In this document: positions 45,909 to 55,712 of the stretch, piece by piece
Position numbering within the stretch: the stretch's first letter is position 1
How the letters are laid out: every line of letters starts with the position of its first letter
Translations under genes and position numbers: made by a program
Source: Calothrix sp. PCC 6303
Lineage (GTDB): Bacteria; Cyanobacteriota; Cyanobacteriia; Cyanobacteriales; Nostocaceae
DNA: 64,000 nt
NCBI RefSeq assembly: GCF_000317435.1
Contig: NC_019751.1
Coordinates: 5,270,001 to 5,334,000, forward strand
Direction: 5' to 3'
The notes under the pieces: model-generated
Told to the model about the DNA's origin: nothing
Seen by the model: only the letters and a program-made list of their open reading frames with translations
The model's database searches: none

Positions 45909-46418
45909 ATGAATATACCCAACGCTATTACTTTTTCTCGACTTTTAGGTATACCTTTTTTACTATATGGATTAAACAATCCCACAGTACAAGCAAGATG
46001 GATATGTCTAGGAATATTCCTTGTTTGTGCTTTAACTGATTGGTTAGATGGATACTTAGCAAGGAAACTAAATCAAATTACTGATTTAGGTAAATTTTTA
46101 GATCCTTTAGTTGACAAATTGTTAGTATTAGCCCCTTTATTATCCTTAATTCAACTTCAGCAAATTCCGGCTTATGCTGTATTTATCATACTCGGAAGAG
46201 AATTAGCGATCGCTGGTTGGCGCGTGAACCAAACTACCATTTCCGGGGCGAATATTTGGGGTAAACTCAAAACGGTTAGTCAAATAATCGCCATAGCCCT
46301 ATTAATTGCACCTTTACCCAATACTTGGTACTTATCAGCAATTATTGCTTTTTGGATTTCTGTGGTGATGACGGTGATATCTGGAGTTATTTATCTGCTA
46401 CCGACCACCTCGAAGTGA
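45909..46418 (+). CDS. pgsA: CDP-diacylglycerol-glycerol-3-phosphate 3-phosphatidyltransferase
   Basis: 169 residues from the ATG at 45909 (a TTG two codons earlier is also open). It makes phosphatidylglycerol phosphate at the membrane, the first step to phosphatidylglycerol, which photosystems need. The CDP-alcohol phosphotransferase motif D-G-x2-A-R-x8-G-x3-D-x3-D is complete: DWLDGYLARKLNQITDLGKF followed by LDPLVDKLL. Several membrane helices follow. It starts with the typical NIPNAITFSRL. Confidence 0.93.
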   Translation: MNIPNAITFSRLLGIPFLLYGLNNPTVQARWICLGIFLVCALTDWLDGYLARKLNQITDLGKFLDPLVDKLLVLAPLLSLIQLQQIPAYAVFIILGRELAIAGWRVNQTTISGANIWGKLKTVSQIIAIALLIAPLPNTWYLSAIIAFWISVVMTVISGVIYLLPTTSK

Positions 46419-46465
46419 TATTTTAATAAAATATTGTGAATCTTTACAGTTTGTAACTTAAGAGC

Positions 46466-46966
46466 ATGAAATTTTGGCAGTTTTTGGTTGGCTTGGTTTT
46501 AACTTTTGTGATTTTTGCATCTTCTACACCTGCATATGCTGCAAGTTCTTCGGCAGTAACGGGTTCAATAGTTGCCGGAAGCTTGAAGGGTAAAGATTTT
46601 TCTGGACAAAGTTTAATTGCAGAGGAGTTCACTAGTGTGAATTTAGAGAAAGCAAACTTTAGTGCTGCCGATTTGCGTGGAGCCGTTTTTAATGGTTCGA
46701 TGTTACATGATGCAAACCTTCAGGGGATCGATTTTAGCGAAGGAATTGCTTATCTATCTGATTTTAAGGGTGCAAATCTCAGCGATGCGGTTTTTACTAA
46801 TGCGATGATGTTACGTTCAGCTTTTAGTGATGTGGATGTGACTGGTGCTGATTTTACCAATGCTGTTTTAGATCGTACCGAAGTTCAAAAGCTTTGTGTC
46901 AACGCTAGCGGAGTGAACCCAAAGACTGGGGTAGAAACTCGTCAATCTCTAGGATGTAAGGGGTAA
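46466..46966 (+). CDS. Lumenal pentapeptide-repeat protein
   Basis: 166 residues. A signal peptide (about 1-26, ending TPAYA) precedes about 14 pentapeptide repeats of the A(N/D)(L/F)xx type ([20 protein letters not shown] and on). The family-specific end is [20 protein letters not shown] followed by SLGCKG with two Cys. Similar proteins sit in the thylakoid lumen of cyanobacteria and chloroplasts (TL-type proteins); function is unknown. Confidence 0.85.
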   Translation: MKFWQFLVGLVLTFVIFASSTPAYAASSSAVTGSIVAGSLKGKDFSGQSLIAEEFTSVNLEKANFSAADLRGAVFNGSMLHDANLQGIDFSEGIAYLSDFKGANLSDAVFTNAMMLRSAFSDVDVTGADFTNAVLDRTEVQKLCVNASGVNPKTGVETRQSLGCKG

Positions 46967-47830
46967 AAAACAAGTAATGAGTAATAAGTAATGAGTATGT
47001 TTTGTAACGGAGAGAAATTGTCGCTTAATTGCTTTTTCCGGCAAACTATTGTGACACTTGCGTAAGTTTTGAGATCAAGAGAATTTGAAAATTTCTGATT
47101 AACGAAGTTATGGGGTTGAATTCCCCATCTCCAAAAGGTTGCCTATTGTACAGCAGTTTTCACCTATTTGAACCACGCCAACTGTAGGGGTTTAGCAATG
47201 CGCTTTACCCCCATAACGTGTTCTACTCACCTGAAAATACTTGTAAGCTATTAAGCTTAGACACACCTAAATGACATCTTTTAAAACGTGAAAGCCTTGC
47301 TGTAAGGTTTTCGGGATTACAAATTAAGTGCGTTTTAGCTTACCTGTTAACTAGCAGAAAACAAGAGGTTTTTAGGCAAGTTGACTTTAGTCGAGATTCT
47401 CTCGGCTATTTTTTTTGTAGACGCTAATAGCAATTTTAAGCTAAAGTTGTAATGAGTTTGTTTTAGTGAGAAAAATAGAAGTATCCACTTACATGACTCA
47501 TTCGCTGATATGTTCATGACCTTAGATGTCACCAAAAGCAGAAGACGGAATTATGATTAGTTATAAATCTTGCTCATCAATCAGTGTATATATCTAAGTG
47601 CAAATGTTTAAGCTCTGGCTGTAGATTATTTAGTATACTTGAGATATTGATGTTCTCACCTACCTAGTCTAGCTTCAACTAAAAACAAGTGTAGTTAATC
47701 ATACTGAAAACAAGACTTAAGCTACATGCAAGATTCTACATCATCAATTCTTTCTTGATAAAATAAGAACTAAGCATAAACAAGCATAAACAAACAGCGA
47801 AAACTACCAGATTAATAAATCAATTTACAA
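46967..47830. other. Repeat-bearing intergenic region before the Fur-family gene
   Basis: 864 bp without an accepted gene. It holds agtaatg-type heptamers and the start of a dispersed repeat (46972-47016), and one copy of the inverted-repeat element (47148-47246). A 62-residue minus-strand frame at 47347-47535 has no supporting features. The last 100 bp are A-rich and contain tandem aagcataaac motifs (47770-47795), possibly operator-like. Confidence 0.6.
47148..47246. repeat. MITE-like interspersed inverted-repeat element, copy 4
   Basis: Left end tgtacagcagttttcaccta with ttgaaccacg; right end cgtgttctactcacctgaaa and atacttgtaa. The internal part (gtaggggtttagcaatgcgc) resembles copy 1 in reverse orientation, so copies 1 and 4 form one subgroup and copies 2 and 3 another. 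Confidence 0.7.
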
Positions 47831-48277
47831 ATGCAAAAGCCATCTGTATCGATACAACAAAAGCCAATACGTTCATTAGAAGATGCACTTGAGAGATGTC
47901 AAACCTTGGGGATGCGGGTTAGTCGTCAGCGTCGTTTTATTTTAGAATTACTGTGGCAAGCTCAAGAACATTTATCAGCAAGGGAAATTTATGATCGTTT
48001 AAATCATTTGGGTAAAGATATCGGTCATACTTCTGTGTATCAGAATCTAGAAGCTTTGTCTTCCCAAGGGATTATTGAATGTATTGAACGTTGTGATGGT
48101 CGTTTGTATGGCAATATTAGTGATTCCCACAGTCATGTAAATTGCTTGGATACTGAACAAATTTTAGATGTTCATGTGGAGTTACCACCAGATTTGATTC
48201 GGGAAATTGAGGAAAAGACGGGGGTAAAGATTACAGATTATAGTATTAACTTTTTTGGTTATCGCAACAATTCATAA
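47831..48277 (+). CDS. Fur-family metalloregulator (PerR/FurC candidate)
   Basis: 148 residues. The winged-helix part (LGMRVSRQRRFILELLWQAQ, then HTSVYQNLEALSSQGIIECI) and metal region (GNISDSHSHVNCLD) are those of Fur proteins. The C-terminal CxxC pair that usually binds structural zinc is absent. The N-terminal IRSLEDALERCQTLGMRVSR resembles my memory of the Anabaena FurC (PerR) regulator, which controls peroxide-response genes. The exact paralogue should be settled by comparison with FurA and FurB. Confidence 0.8.
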   Translation: MQKPSVSIQQKPIRSLEDALERCQTLGMRVSRQRRFILELLWQAQEHLSAREIYDRLNHLGKDIGHTSVYQNLEALSSQGIIECIERCDGRLYGNISDSHSHVNCLDTEQILDVHVELPPDLIREIEEKTGVKITDYSINFFGYRNNS

Positions 48278-48322
48278 AAATTGGAGGGGTCTAATTGTGG
48301 TAGATGCAAAGCAGTTGAGTAA

Positions 48323-49605
48323 TTATTCCCCTTTTCTTGAAACTTCCAAAATAGTTTGATTTTCAACTTCGTAATCAAAGTCTTCGGAAGTCATCTCCCC
48401 TTCAGCACTTTCGATGATTCCCATATCTGTCATTTTATCTAACCAGATGTTAGTGCTGGTATTGGAGTTAGTGATTTGATGCCGGGAATGTTGAATGAGT
48501 AAGTTCCTGAGGAGTTTATATTCTTCTAGAGAGAACATTGCCCCATTGAGTTTTGCAGTTTGGCGATCGCACTCTGCTAAGATGGCACTATCTAGACAGG
48601 CATTGGTGAAGATGGCGTTGTGGATGTTCGCCCCTGTGAGGTTTGCTCCTGTGAGGTTTGCCCCTGTAAGGTTCGCCCCTGTGAGGTTTGCCCCTGTGAG
48701 GTTCGCCCCTGTAAGGTTTGCCCCTGCAAGGTTACTATTTTGTAGTTGCGCTTGGGTTAAATTAGCAGCAACTATTTTACTATCTGCTAAGTTTACCCCT
48801 ACCAAGTTAGCAGCAACTAGCATCACTCCACTTAATTCGGTACCTGTTAAATTCAGATTAATTAATCCTTCAGCACGAATACAATGAGCAAATGTGTGAT
48901 TTGAGAAGATAATGCTCTTATTAATCAATAATAGTAGAGCTTCAGGATTTAAGAGTTCTCCAGTTTGGGGGTGATGACAAGGAGAAAATTGCAGATTAGC
49001 TTCACGGTGAAATGCACAGAGGAGGAAAAAGAGATTTATTCCTACTGCCGTATTTACCTGTTCAACATTGATGGGATTATTTAAAGAGCGAAAATACTTC
49101 CAAGCTTCATGTGCCCAACCTTCATCAAACCAACGCCCACGACAGTAAGCATACCAAAATTCTCCCAAGCGATCGCATAGTGCTACAAATGAGAATTCTC
49201 GTTGCGGTTCTTTTCGCAATCCAGCAATGACTAATTCTCGAATTTCGCTGCTGAGAATGCCATAACCAAGTAAACTGTATATATGTTGGGCAAGTTGCTG
49301 TGGTGATGACATCACGAAAATTGACCCCCCATAGTTATCGGGTTGAGATTGAATAATTAGTTTAATTTGTTGAATTATGGCTTTAGCACAGAGAAATTCA
49401 CCCAGTTTTCCCTGGTAAAATTCAGTTTTTAAAAACTTTGGTGTTTGAAAGTTAAGTTCAGAATCCTGTATACTCTCCTCTGCATCTCCTATCCATTCAG
49501 GGTTATGGACTTTTCTAGAAACAGAAATAGGATTAAATTGATGTTTAGTAGTTATATTTAACTGCTGAGGTAACTTTTGAGATTGCCCAACGAGAGATTT
49601 AAAAT
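48323..49605 (-). pseudogene. IS-separated 3' part of a NACHT-pentapeptide gene
   Basis: A GTG at 49315 would allow a 330-residue product, but the frame stays open for 97 further codons up to 49605, next to the target duplication of the IS. Those codons (for example FYQGKLGEFLCAKAIIQQIK) join in frame to the 50760-52628 fragment once the IS and one duplication are removed. The domain contains a helical part (REFSFVALCDRLGEFWYAYC), then about 15 pentapeptide repeats (NLTGANLTGANLTGANLTG) encoded by 15-bp tandem DNA repeats at 48630-48735, and an acidic tail. Confidence 0.85.
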
Positions 49606-49612
49606 AAAAACT
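49606..49612. repeat. IS target-site duplication, left copy
   Basis: The 7-bp sequence aaaaact directly abuts the left IS end and is repeated at 50762-50768 directly after the right end. Confidence 0.85.
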
Positions 49613-50761
49613 AGGACTTACGCATTGACAGGAAAGCTAGTTTATGTATTCAAGCGGCACAACTAGCATTCAAGTTATCCAAAACATATTCACGAATAAC
49701 TTTTGTGAATAGATTCCTTTGTACTTCATACCAATTGTCAATGATGTTTTCAGAACGCATTTTCTCTAAACGAACAAATGCTTGAAGTGAGCAGAATATA
49801 TGTGTTTTGATTGCGTGGCTATCTCTAACCATAAACCTACAAATGCCACATAGCTGTTTTACTGCTCTATGGAAACTTTCAATACCCCAATGTGTGTCAT
49901 GAATAGTGATAAATTCAGTTCTAGTTATTTGTTGTAAGACTTCTTTCTGATTCTCGTCATCAGGCTGATAAAATATGTAGTGTCTAGAGTCTTCTTTCTT
50001 AAACACTTTCCTAAACAACTTTACAAATCCAAATTCTCTTAAATGAGTTATCAAACCTTCATCGTAAATCTCTAAAGTACTTACCTGACAGTACTTTCCA
50101 GGCTCATTTGATACTGTTCTATTTTTTTCAACTCCGAATAAAAAACCTAATTTCTGGTTTCTCAAAAATTTCAGATTTTCTACTCCTGAGTACCAACTAT
50201 CCCCTGTGACTATTCGCGGCTTTAATCCCCAATCAGTCACTTCTATTAGCATCTCTTGGAAATAATCATTTTTGGTTTTTCCCTCCTTCTTATCGTATAT
50301 CCTGTAATTTATGGGAACACAATTGCCTCGAATATCGCTGTAATAAAGTGTTATTAAATTTAAACCTTTAATCGTTTTATGATATTTACCAGACCAAAAA
50401 TATCCAATTAATTCTGCGTATTTTGGGTTGCTGTACAGCTTTTCTATTACTGTATCATCAACACTTAAAATCCCTCCTTCTATATTGATTATCTCTTTTA
50501 CTATGTCAAATAAATCTTTTGGCTCGTATCTTTCTCTCAGCAAAAACCTATTCACACTATCATGTGAAACATCTCCCAAGATTTCTGCCAATCGACTGCA
50601 CCCTCCATGCTTTGGCTCCGATAGCAAGAACAGGGTGTAATGTTCCAAATTACATTGTGCTGTCGAGGGTTTGCTGATTTCTCTAATTGTCCGATACCTT
50701 GAAAGTAGACGACACCGTTTTCCAATGCATTATTTTACCATCCCGTCAATGCGTAAGTCCT
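49613..50761. mobile_element. Complete DDE insertion sequence, 1149 bp
   Basis: Perfect 17-bp terminal inverted repeats are present: aggacttacgcattgac at 49613-49629 and gtcaatgcgtaagtcct at 50745-50761. They are flanked by 7-bp direct repeats aaaaact (49606-49612 and 50762-50768). One transposase gene lies between them on the minus strand. The identical ends and duplications point to a recent insertion. The IS sits inside a NACHT-pentapeptide gene and supplies the stop codon of its 5' part. IS family not assigned; the transposase is IS4/IS701-like but a 7-bp duplication is not diagnostic. Confidence 0.93.
49650..50648 (-). CDS. DDE transposase (IS4/IS701-like)
   Basis: 332 residues from a TTG. 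The catalytic triad is visible: Asp64/65 in ILSVDDTVIEK, Asp150 in IVTGDSWYSG and Glu257 in HWGIESFHRAVK, with the E-x6-K spacing to Lys264 typical of IS4-superfamily enzymes. The frame remains open for about 36 codons upstream of the TTG (including RTIREISKPSTAQCN, which looks like a genuine transposase N-terminus) but has no ATG or GTG there. The real start may therefore be a rarer codon. The gene lacks internal stops. Confidence 0.9.
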   Translation of the reverse strand: MEHYTLFLLSEPKHGGCSRLAEILGDVSHDSVNRFLLRERYEPKDLFDIVKEIINIEGGILSVDDTVIEKLYSNPKYAELIGYFWSGKYHKTIKGLNLITLYYSDIRGNCVPINYRIYDKKEGKTKNDYFQEMLIEVTDWGLKPRIVTGDSWYSGVENLKFLRNQKLGFLFGVEKNRTVSNEPGKYCQVSTLEIYDEGLITHLREFGFVKLFRKVFKKEDSRHYIFYQPDDENQKEVLQQITRTEFITIHDTHWGIESFHRAVKQLCGICRFMVRDSHAIKTHIFCSLQAFVRLEKMRSENIIDNWYEVQRNLFTKVIREYVLDNLNASCAA

Positions 50762-52628
50762 AAAAACTTGGTAAAAGCCGACTTGTTTCCACATCCACCA
50801 CAGTAATACCCTGCTGTGATTGTAAAATCTGTAAACTCACAGCTTTGATTTTCTGGAGTAAATCTTGAGGTTTTAGCCCTTGGAGTTGGAATGCGATCGC
50901 ATCTTGAGTACGATGGATATGTGTCTCAGTTTCCCGAATTAAAATCGGTTTCACACCACATCGATGGGGATACCCCAATAACCAAAAACTCAAACGTTGG
51001 TAAATTTCCCACATCAGAGTAGCAGCACCGATTTTTTTGGTACTATAGGCTAACTTCAAAATCTCCTCGTCTAATAATCCATCTCGATATAAAACTCCCA
51101 GCAAATATAACATCAGTGGTTGACGTACCATCACTGAAAGTTCTGGTGACAGAGAATTTGCTTTAAATAATCCTGCTTGCTTGAAAAAGGTAAACAAATT
51201 TTGGGAAAGTGGCATTGATAGCACTTTACCCCAAAGTTGAAACCATTGACGTAATTGATTTGGTTCCCATAACTGGATACAAATCCGTTGGAATTGTGGG
51301 GAAAGTTCTCCTAAAATATCTACCAATTTTCCTGGTTGACTCGTCAAAACCACATGATGATGTGAATGTGACTGCAAATCCAAAAGTTGCTGCAAAAACT
51401 TCACTTTATCAACTTTTTCAGACGGTGGTAACTCATCCCAACCATCTAGGATTAACAAACAGCGTAAACTTGGATTTTCCAACCATTCAGCTAAATGTAC
51501 TTGTGAGTTCGCAAAAAAAGCCCGATTTAGACTTTCAGCCAAATCCTCACTATAAATAATATCCCGTAGCCTAATTAAAATTGGCATCCATGTTGGATAC
51601 AACTTTGTTGCTACCTGATTTGCCAAAACCTGACAAAAACTAGTTTTCCCAATTCCCGCTACACCTTCAATAACAGTCAGACTTTGGGTGTTATGAAGTT
51701 GTTGTTCAACCCATTGAATCAAATCCACCGACTCAAAAACATTTTCCCCAATCGGTAAACCTTTGGGAGGAACATAAATGTCCTTTAAGGAAAAAACTTC
51801 TAAAAACAGCGGTTCAGAGGCTTGTTGAAGCAAATGTGCGCGATACTGCTCCCTTACCAAATCAATTGTATCTGTAGCTTGGGTACTTTGATATGCTAAA
51901 TTTCCTGGTAGAGGATTTCCTAGCCTGACAAACTTCTGCAATTGAGCTAATGGTGCAGCATTTTCGGCTACAGCTGCCAATAAATGCCCCGCTAAACCAT
52001 AACCCAAACGTTGGACAATTAGTTTAGCAACATTTTCCTCAGCTCCATTTGCCATTAGCCAAGCCACAGTCACTTGCTTGAATTGCTGTACTAGCAGCGA
52101 TTCATCCAACAATGACAAAGCTTGCTCTGCCTGATTATCATTTAGTTTACCAGGACGAATCGTTTTCAGTAACCCTTTAAGTTGAACATCTGGTAAAAAA
52201 TACTCGCAAACCAAATCGTTTGGCTCTAACATACTAGTAGCTGAACTTAGATTGTTCTGACTTGATCTTGCTAGCCAAGGCTTACATAAATTAATCTCCT
52301 GTTCAATAACTTGTTTCAAACCCCTTAGATAGGCAATTTGAAAAGTTAACCATACTCCCTCATTCCGTTTCAACGGCTTTTTTTGACTGAGATTGTTTAA
52401 AAGATTCTCAGTCACAGTCGCCACAAATTCAACTTCTTGCCAAACTACACTTAGGGGTAATTCTAAAATCTCAGCTAGAGGACATAAATCAAAAGTTGTT
52501 AAACTTTTAACCTCTAAATCAGCAATAATACTGAAAGATAGTCTAGCTGTAACGTCAGTGCAAAAAGACTGTTTATGGTAACTTTGCTGTTTTTTTTCCG
52601 CCAACCAGTGGCGAATACTCAAGTTCAT
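50760..52628 (-). pseudogene. IS-truncated 5' part of a NACHT-pentapeptide gene
   Basis: 622 residues. N-terminal helical region (1-280), then a NACHT-type ATPase: P-loop VIEGVAGIGKTS (319-330) and Walker B LRCLLILDGWDELPPSEK near 390-405. The stop codon TAG is made from the last T of the duplicated target and the AG of the IS end, so the product is artificially cut after LLPSF. Joined across the IS, the frame continues to a total of about 1049 residues with pentapeptide repeats. Such STAND proteins are often defence or signalling proteins; here the sensor/repeat part is lost. Confidence 0.85.
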
Positions 52629-52734
52629 TTTTTAACTCAGTAAATATCCACCTGAGTTTATTATTAACTATTTCTCTTGCGAACGAAAATAGTAGAAACA
52701 ACATAATTTGCTGAAGAAAATATGTAATTGAGAA

Positions 52735-55335
52735 TCAATTACTTCCCCGAACTAATATAACAGTGCTTTCTACACCAGATGCGATCGCTTCTGGGATATT
52801 CCCCTTAATGGCTTGTTGTAGCATTCCTTCCCGACTAGCACCCAAAACCACTACATCATAACCAACGGTATTTACCAGACTAATTACACCCTCAGAAACA
52901 GATTCAGCTTTAATTGGTATAGACATAATTGGGCTTTCAATTTTCCGACTGCGAATCAGTAATTTTACGGCTTGTTCTAAAATAGACATATCTGGAGTGG
53001 TTTCCGACGGATGAAAAACCCTCGCTAACCTGATTTGAGGATCTTTACTCAAAGTCATCAAAGCTGGTAATAGTTTAATAGCAGCCCAAGCATTAGGACC
53101 TCCTGCCATCGGAATTAACCAATGATTGAAATTTGGATAATTCTCTTTAATTTTGCCAAACTTCACCAACACCACATCACAACTAGCTTGCCTCACCACC
53201 GTATCCACAACATTCCCAAATATTCGACCGGGAGTTGAAGTATTCCCCTTCCAACCCATTAAAATCAAGTCAATATGACGTTCCTTGATAGTTTCCAGAA
53301 TTGCTTGACTCACGTCATGGGTGACACGGATTTGGGTATGTACCGAGATTTGGAATTTCCTCCCCAAAGTTTCCGCTTGTTTGAGTAAACGTCGGCTTTT
53401 AGTAGTATTTACAGGAGTTTCCGTTGGGGAACTATGACGAGAAACCAAAATTACCTGAATACATTCAACCTCATAATGACGCTCACGGGCAATAGCCATT
53501 GCCATATCTAAAAGTATCCCCGCAGTATCGGGATTTGCCACAGGTACCAATAACCTACCCCTGCCGATGCTAGGCGATCGCGTTTGATAAACAACGTATG
53601 ATGGTTCAGGCTGAGGTCCTTTATCGGGGTTTTCACAGTTGAGGTGATCAGCTTCGGCACGGATAATATCAGCACGGGTAATAATCCCAATTAAACGTCT
53701 TCCTTCCACCACAGGTAAACGACTAATTTGATATCTATCTAATAAATACAACACATTACTCAAATTATGCGTCAAAGTCACCGTCACCGGTTTTGGTGTC
53801 ATAACCTCCCGCAAAGGAGTATCTATCTCTAAATTCTTCTCCCGTACCTTGAGTAAATCACTTTGGGCAATAATTCCCACCAACTTTCCATTATCCACCA
53901 CCGGGAAGCCCCGATGATGCGATCGCGCAAATGCTTGGACAGCTTCTTCCACCGTCATTTGTGCATCCAAACTCTCCACCCTGGGTTGCATTACACTTTT
54001 AGCTGTTAATTTCGTCAAAACTCCTTCCATAGAGCTTTGCTTTTGAATATCAATGCCATTCAGTTGTAAAATCCGATCATATAGTGAACCCGGCAATAAC
54101 TTATCTGCCACCAAATAAGATGTCACCGAACAAATCATCAACGGTAGCACCAAATTAAAATCCGTCGTCATCTCAAAAACAATCACAATTGCCGTAATTG
54201 GCACCTTAGAAACACCACTAAAAAAAGCCCCCATCCCAGCTAAAGCGCAGGTTGTCGGTGAACCTATTCCGAGAAAATGCGATTGTAAACTCCCCACCAG
54301 GTAGCCCAAGCAGGAACCCAAAATTAAACTCGGTGCAAACAGCCCTCCCGGTGCCCCCGAACCAAAGGCAATCAGAGTTAAAATGAACTGAGCCAAGAAC
54401 GCGATCGCTACCACAGAAACATTCACAGAACCAGCAATTACAAATTCCCTTAAACCAGTATTATCACGGAAAGAATCTGGCAAAATCGCCACTATAATTC
54501 CAGAAACCAAGCCTGCTAGAGCCACTCTCAGAGACAAACTTAGATGTAGCAGTCGATATAATTTAATACTTGCTAATAAACCACGATTAAATAAAGCAGC
54601 CAGTAAACCAGCCAAAACCCCCAAAATCAAATAAACCGGAATATCTGTAATCGTCGAATTAGCATATTGGGTTAATTGTGGATTCAACAATAAATTGCCT
54701 CCACCCAACATCCGTGAGACAACACCACCAATAAACGAAGCGATGATGGCAGTACCTAAAGTCATCCCAGACAAATCTTGCAGTAATTCTTCAACAATAA
54801 ATAATACCCCCGCCAAGGGAGCATTAAAAGCCGCTGCTAAACCAGCCCCAGCCCCCGCAGCCACCATCTGCCGACGATGATCCGGTGAAGTTGGCACCAA
54901 ACGACTCATCCCCGCCGCCAAACCAGCGCCCACCTGTACCGTCGGACCTTGACGACCCAGTGTCATCCCCGCTCCAATTACAATCATCGCACTAATTAAC
55001 TTAATTCCAGCAACCCGCCAAGACAACTTCATCGGAATGTTTGCCAGTGTTGCCTTCACATGGGGAATCCCACTACCAGATGCTTCTGGTGCTAGCCTTT
55101 CCACCAACAACCCTGCTAAATAACCCCCAGCCAAACCCAGTAAAGGTAAAGCCACCCACACAGGTAGCAAGTGGGACACATGTACCCTCCATGCACCCAA
55201 AGCACCCGAACCAACCTTGAGGAATACCGCCGAAAACGCCGCCACTAATCCAATTACTGAAGCTTCAGCAATCGCCAAACCTTTTCTTGGCTGCCACAAG
55301 CGACGAAACTGCCGAGTCAGAACCGCAGAAGGCAT
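52735..55335 (-). CDS. ClC-type chloride channel/antiporter with CBS and universal-stress domains
   Basis: 866 residues. ClC membrane domain (about 25-430) with filter motifs GSGIPHVK (87-94), GRQGPTVQVG (127-136) and GAPGGLFAPSL; two CBS domains (about 445-570: SVMQPRVESL, REVMTPKPVTV); and two UspA-like domains to the end. The gating glutamate of the GREGP motif is glutamine here (Gln129, codon CAA), while the internal proton glutamate in FIVEELL is kept. This predicts altered coupling between Cl- and H+. CBS and USP modules suggest nucleotide-dependent control. Confidence 0.92.
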   Translation of the reverse strand: MPSAVLTRQFRRLWQPRKGLAIAEASVIGLVAAFSAVFLKVGSGALGAWRVHVSHLLPVWVALPLLGLAGGYLAGLLVERLAPEASGSGIPHVKATLANIPMKLSWRVAGIKLISAMIVIGAGMTLGRQGPTVQVGAGLAAGMSRLVPTSPDHRRQMVAAGAGAGLAAAFNAPLAGVLFIVEELLQDLSGMTLGTAIIASFIGGVVSRMLGGGNLLLNPQLTQYANSTITDIPVYLILGVLAGLLAALFNRGLLASIKLYRLLHLSLSLRVALAGLVSGIIVAILPDSFRDNTGLREFVIAGSVNVSVVAIAFLAQFILTLIAFGSGAPGGLFAPSLILGSCLGYLVGSLQSHFLGIGSPTTCALAGMGAFFSGVSKVPITAIVIVFEMTTDFNLVLPLMICSVTSYLVADKLLPGSLYDRILQLNGIDIQKQSSMEGVLTKLTAKSVMQPRVESLDAQMTVEEAVQAFARSHHRGFPVVDNGKLVGIIAQSDLLKVREKNLEIDTPLREVMTPKPVTVTLTHNLSNVLYLLDRYQISRLPVVEGRRLIGIITRADIIRAEADHLNCENPDKGPQPEPSYVVYQTRSPSIGRGRLLVPVANPDTAGILLDMAMAIARERHYEVECIQVILVSRHSSPTETPVNTTKSRRLLKQAETLGRKFQISVHTQIRVTHDVSQAILETIKERHIDLILMGWKGNTSTPGRIFGNVVDTVVRQASCDVVLVKFGKIKENYPNFNHWLIPMAGGPNAWAAIKLLPALMTLSKDPQIRLARVFHPSETTPDMSILEQAVKLLIRSRKIESPIMSIPIKAESVSEGVISLVNTVGYDVVVLGASREGMLQQAIKGNIPEAIASGVESTVILVRGSN

Positions 55336-55712
55336 AAAAAATTTAAATGAAGTTTGCCATCCATGCCATATAAGTAGCTGTCTCTAGGAGAAGCTACATG
55401 GAGTATCTATACCAGGAGAAATGTTAGCGGAGTTTAGCCTTAGCCATTAAAATTTATTCCCTATTACTTCTGTTCTAGGTAAGTTGATTTAACTTCTCGT
55501 CTTTTCAATCCAGTACATTTGTCACCAGCAGTACAGACAACACAAATCATATTAACCTAAGTGATAACAGGTATTGGTGGATTTATGCGATCGCCCAGTA
55601 GTAATATTTCAATTTTATTCTTATGGTTATGTAGATATTTAATCGACTTGACACCAGAACAAGTACGCAAGTCGTATATCGTTATATTTGGTAATCAATT
55701 GAGAGTCTCTGT
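55336..55712. other. Divergent intergenic region, ClC gene to nitroreductase gene
   Basis: 377 bp holding two divergent promoters. A GCGATCGC lies near 55589. No gene or strong hairpin is seen. Confidence 0.5.

Noticed and set aside
47347-47535. 62-residue minus-strand frame before the Fur-family gene
   Set aside because: No ribosome site, no family and no neighbours that support it.
48600-48740. Possible CRISPR-like array
   Set aside because: The periodicity is 15 bp in a coding frame with no spacers; it encodes pentapeptide repeats.
48495-48887. 130-residue plus-strand frame with FAPVR repeats
   Set aside because: Mirror image of the pentapeptide-coding 15-bp repeats on the opposite strand.
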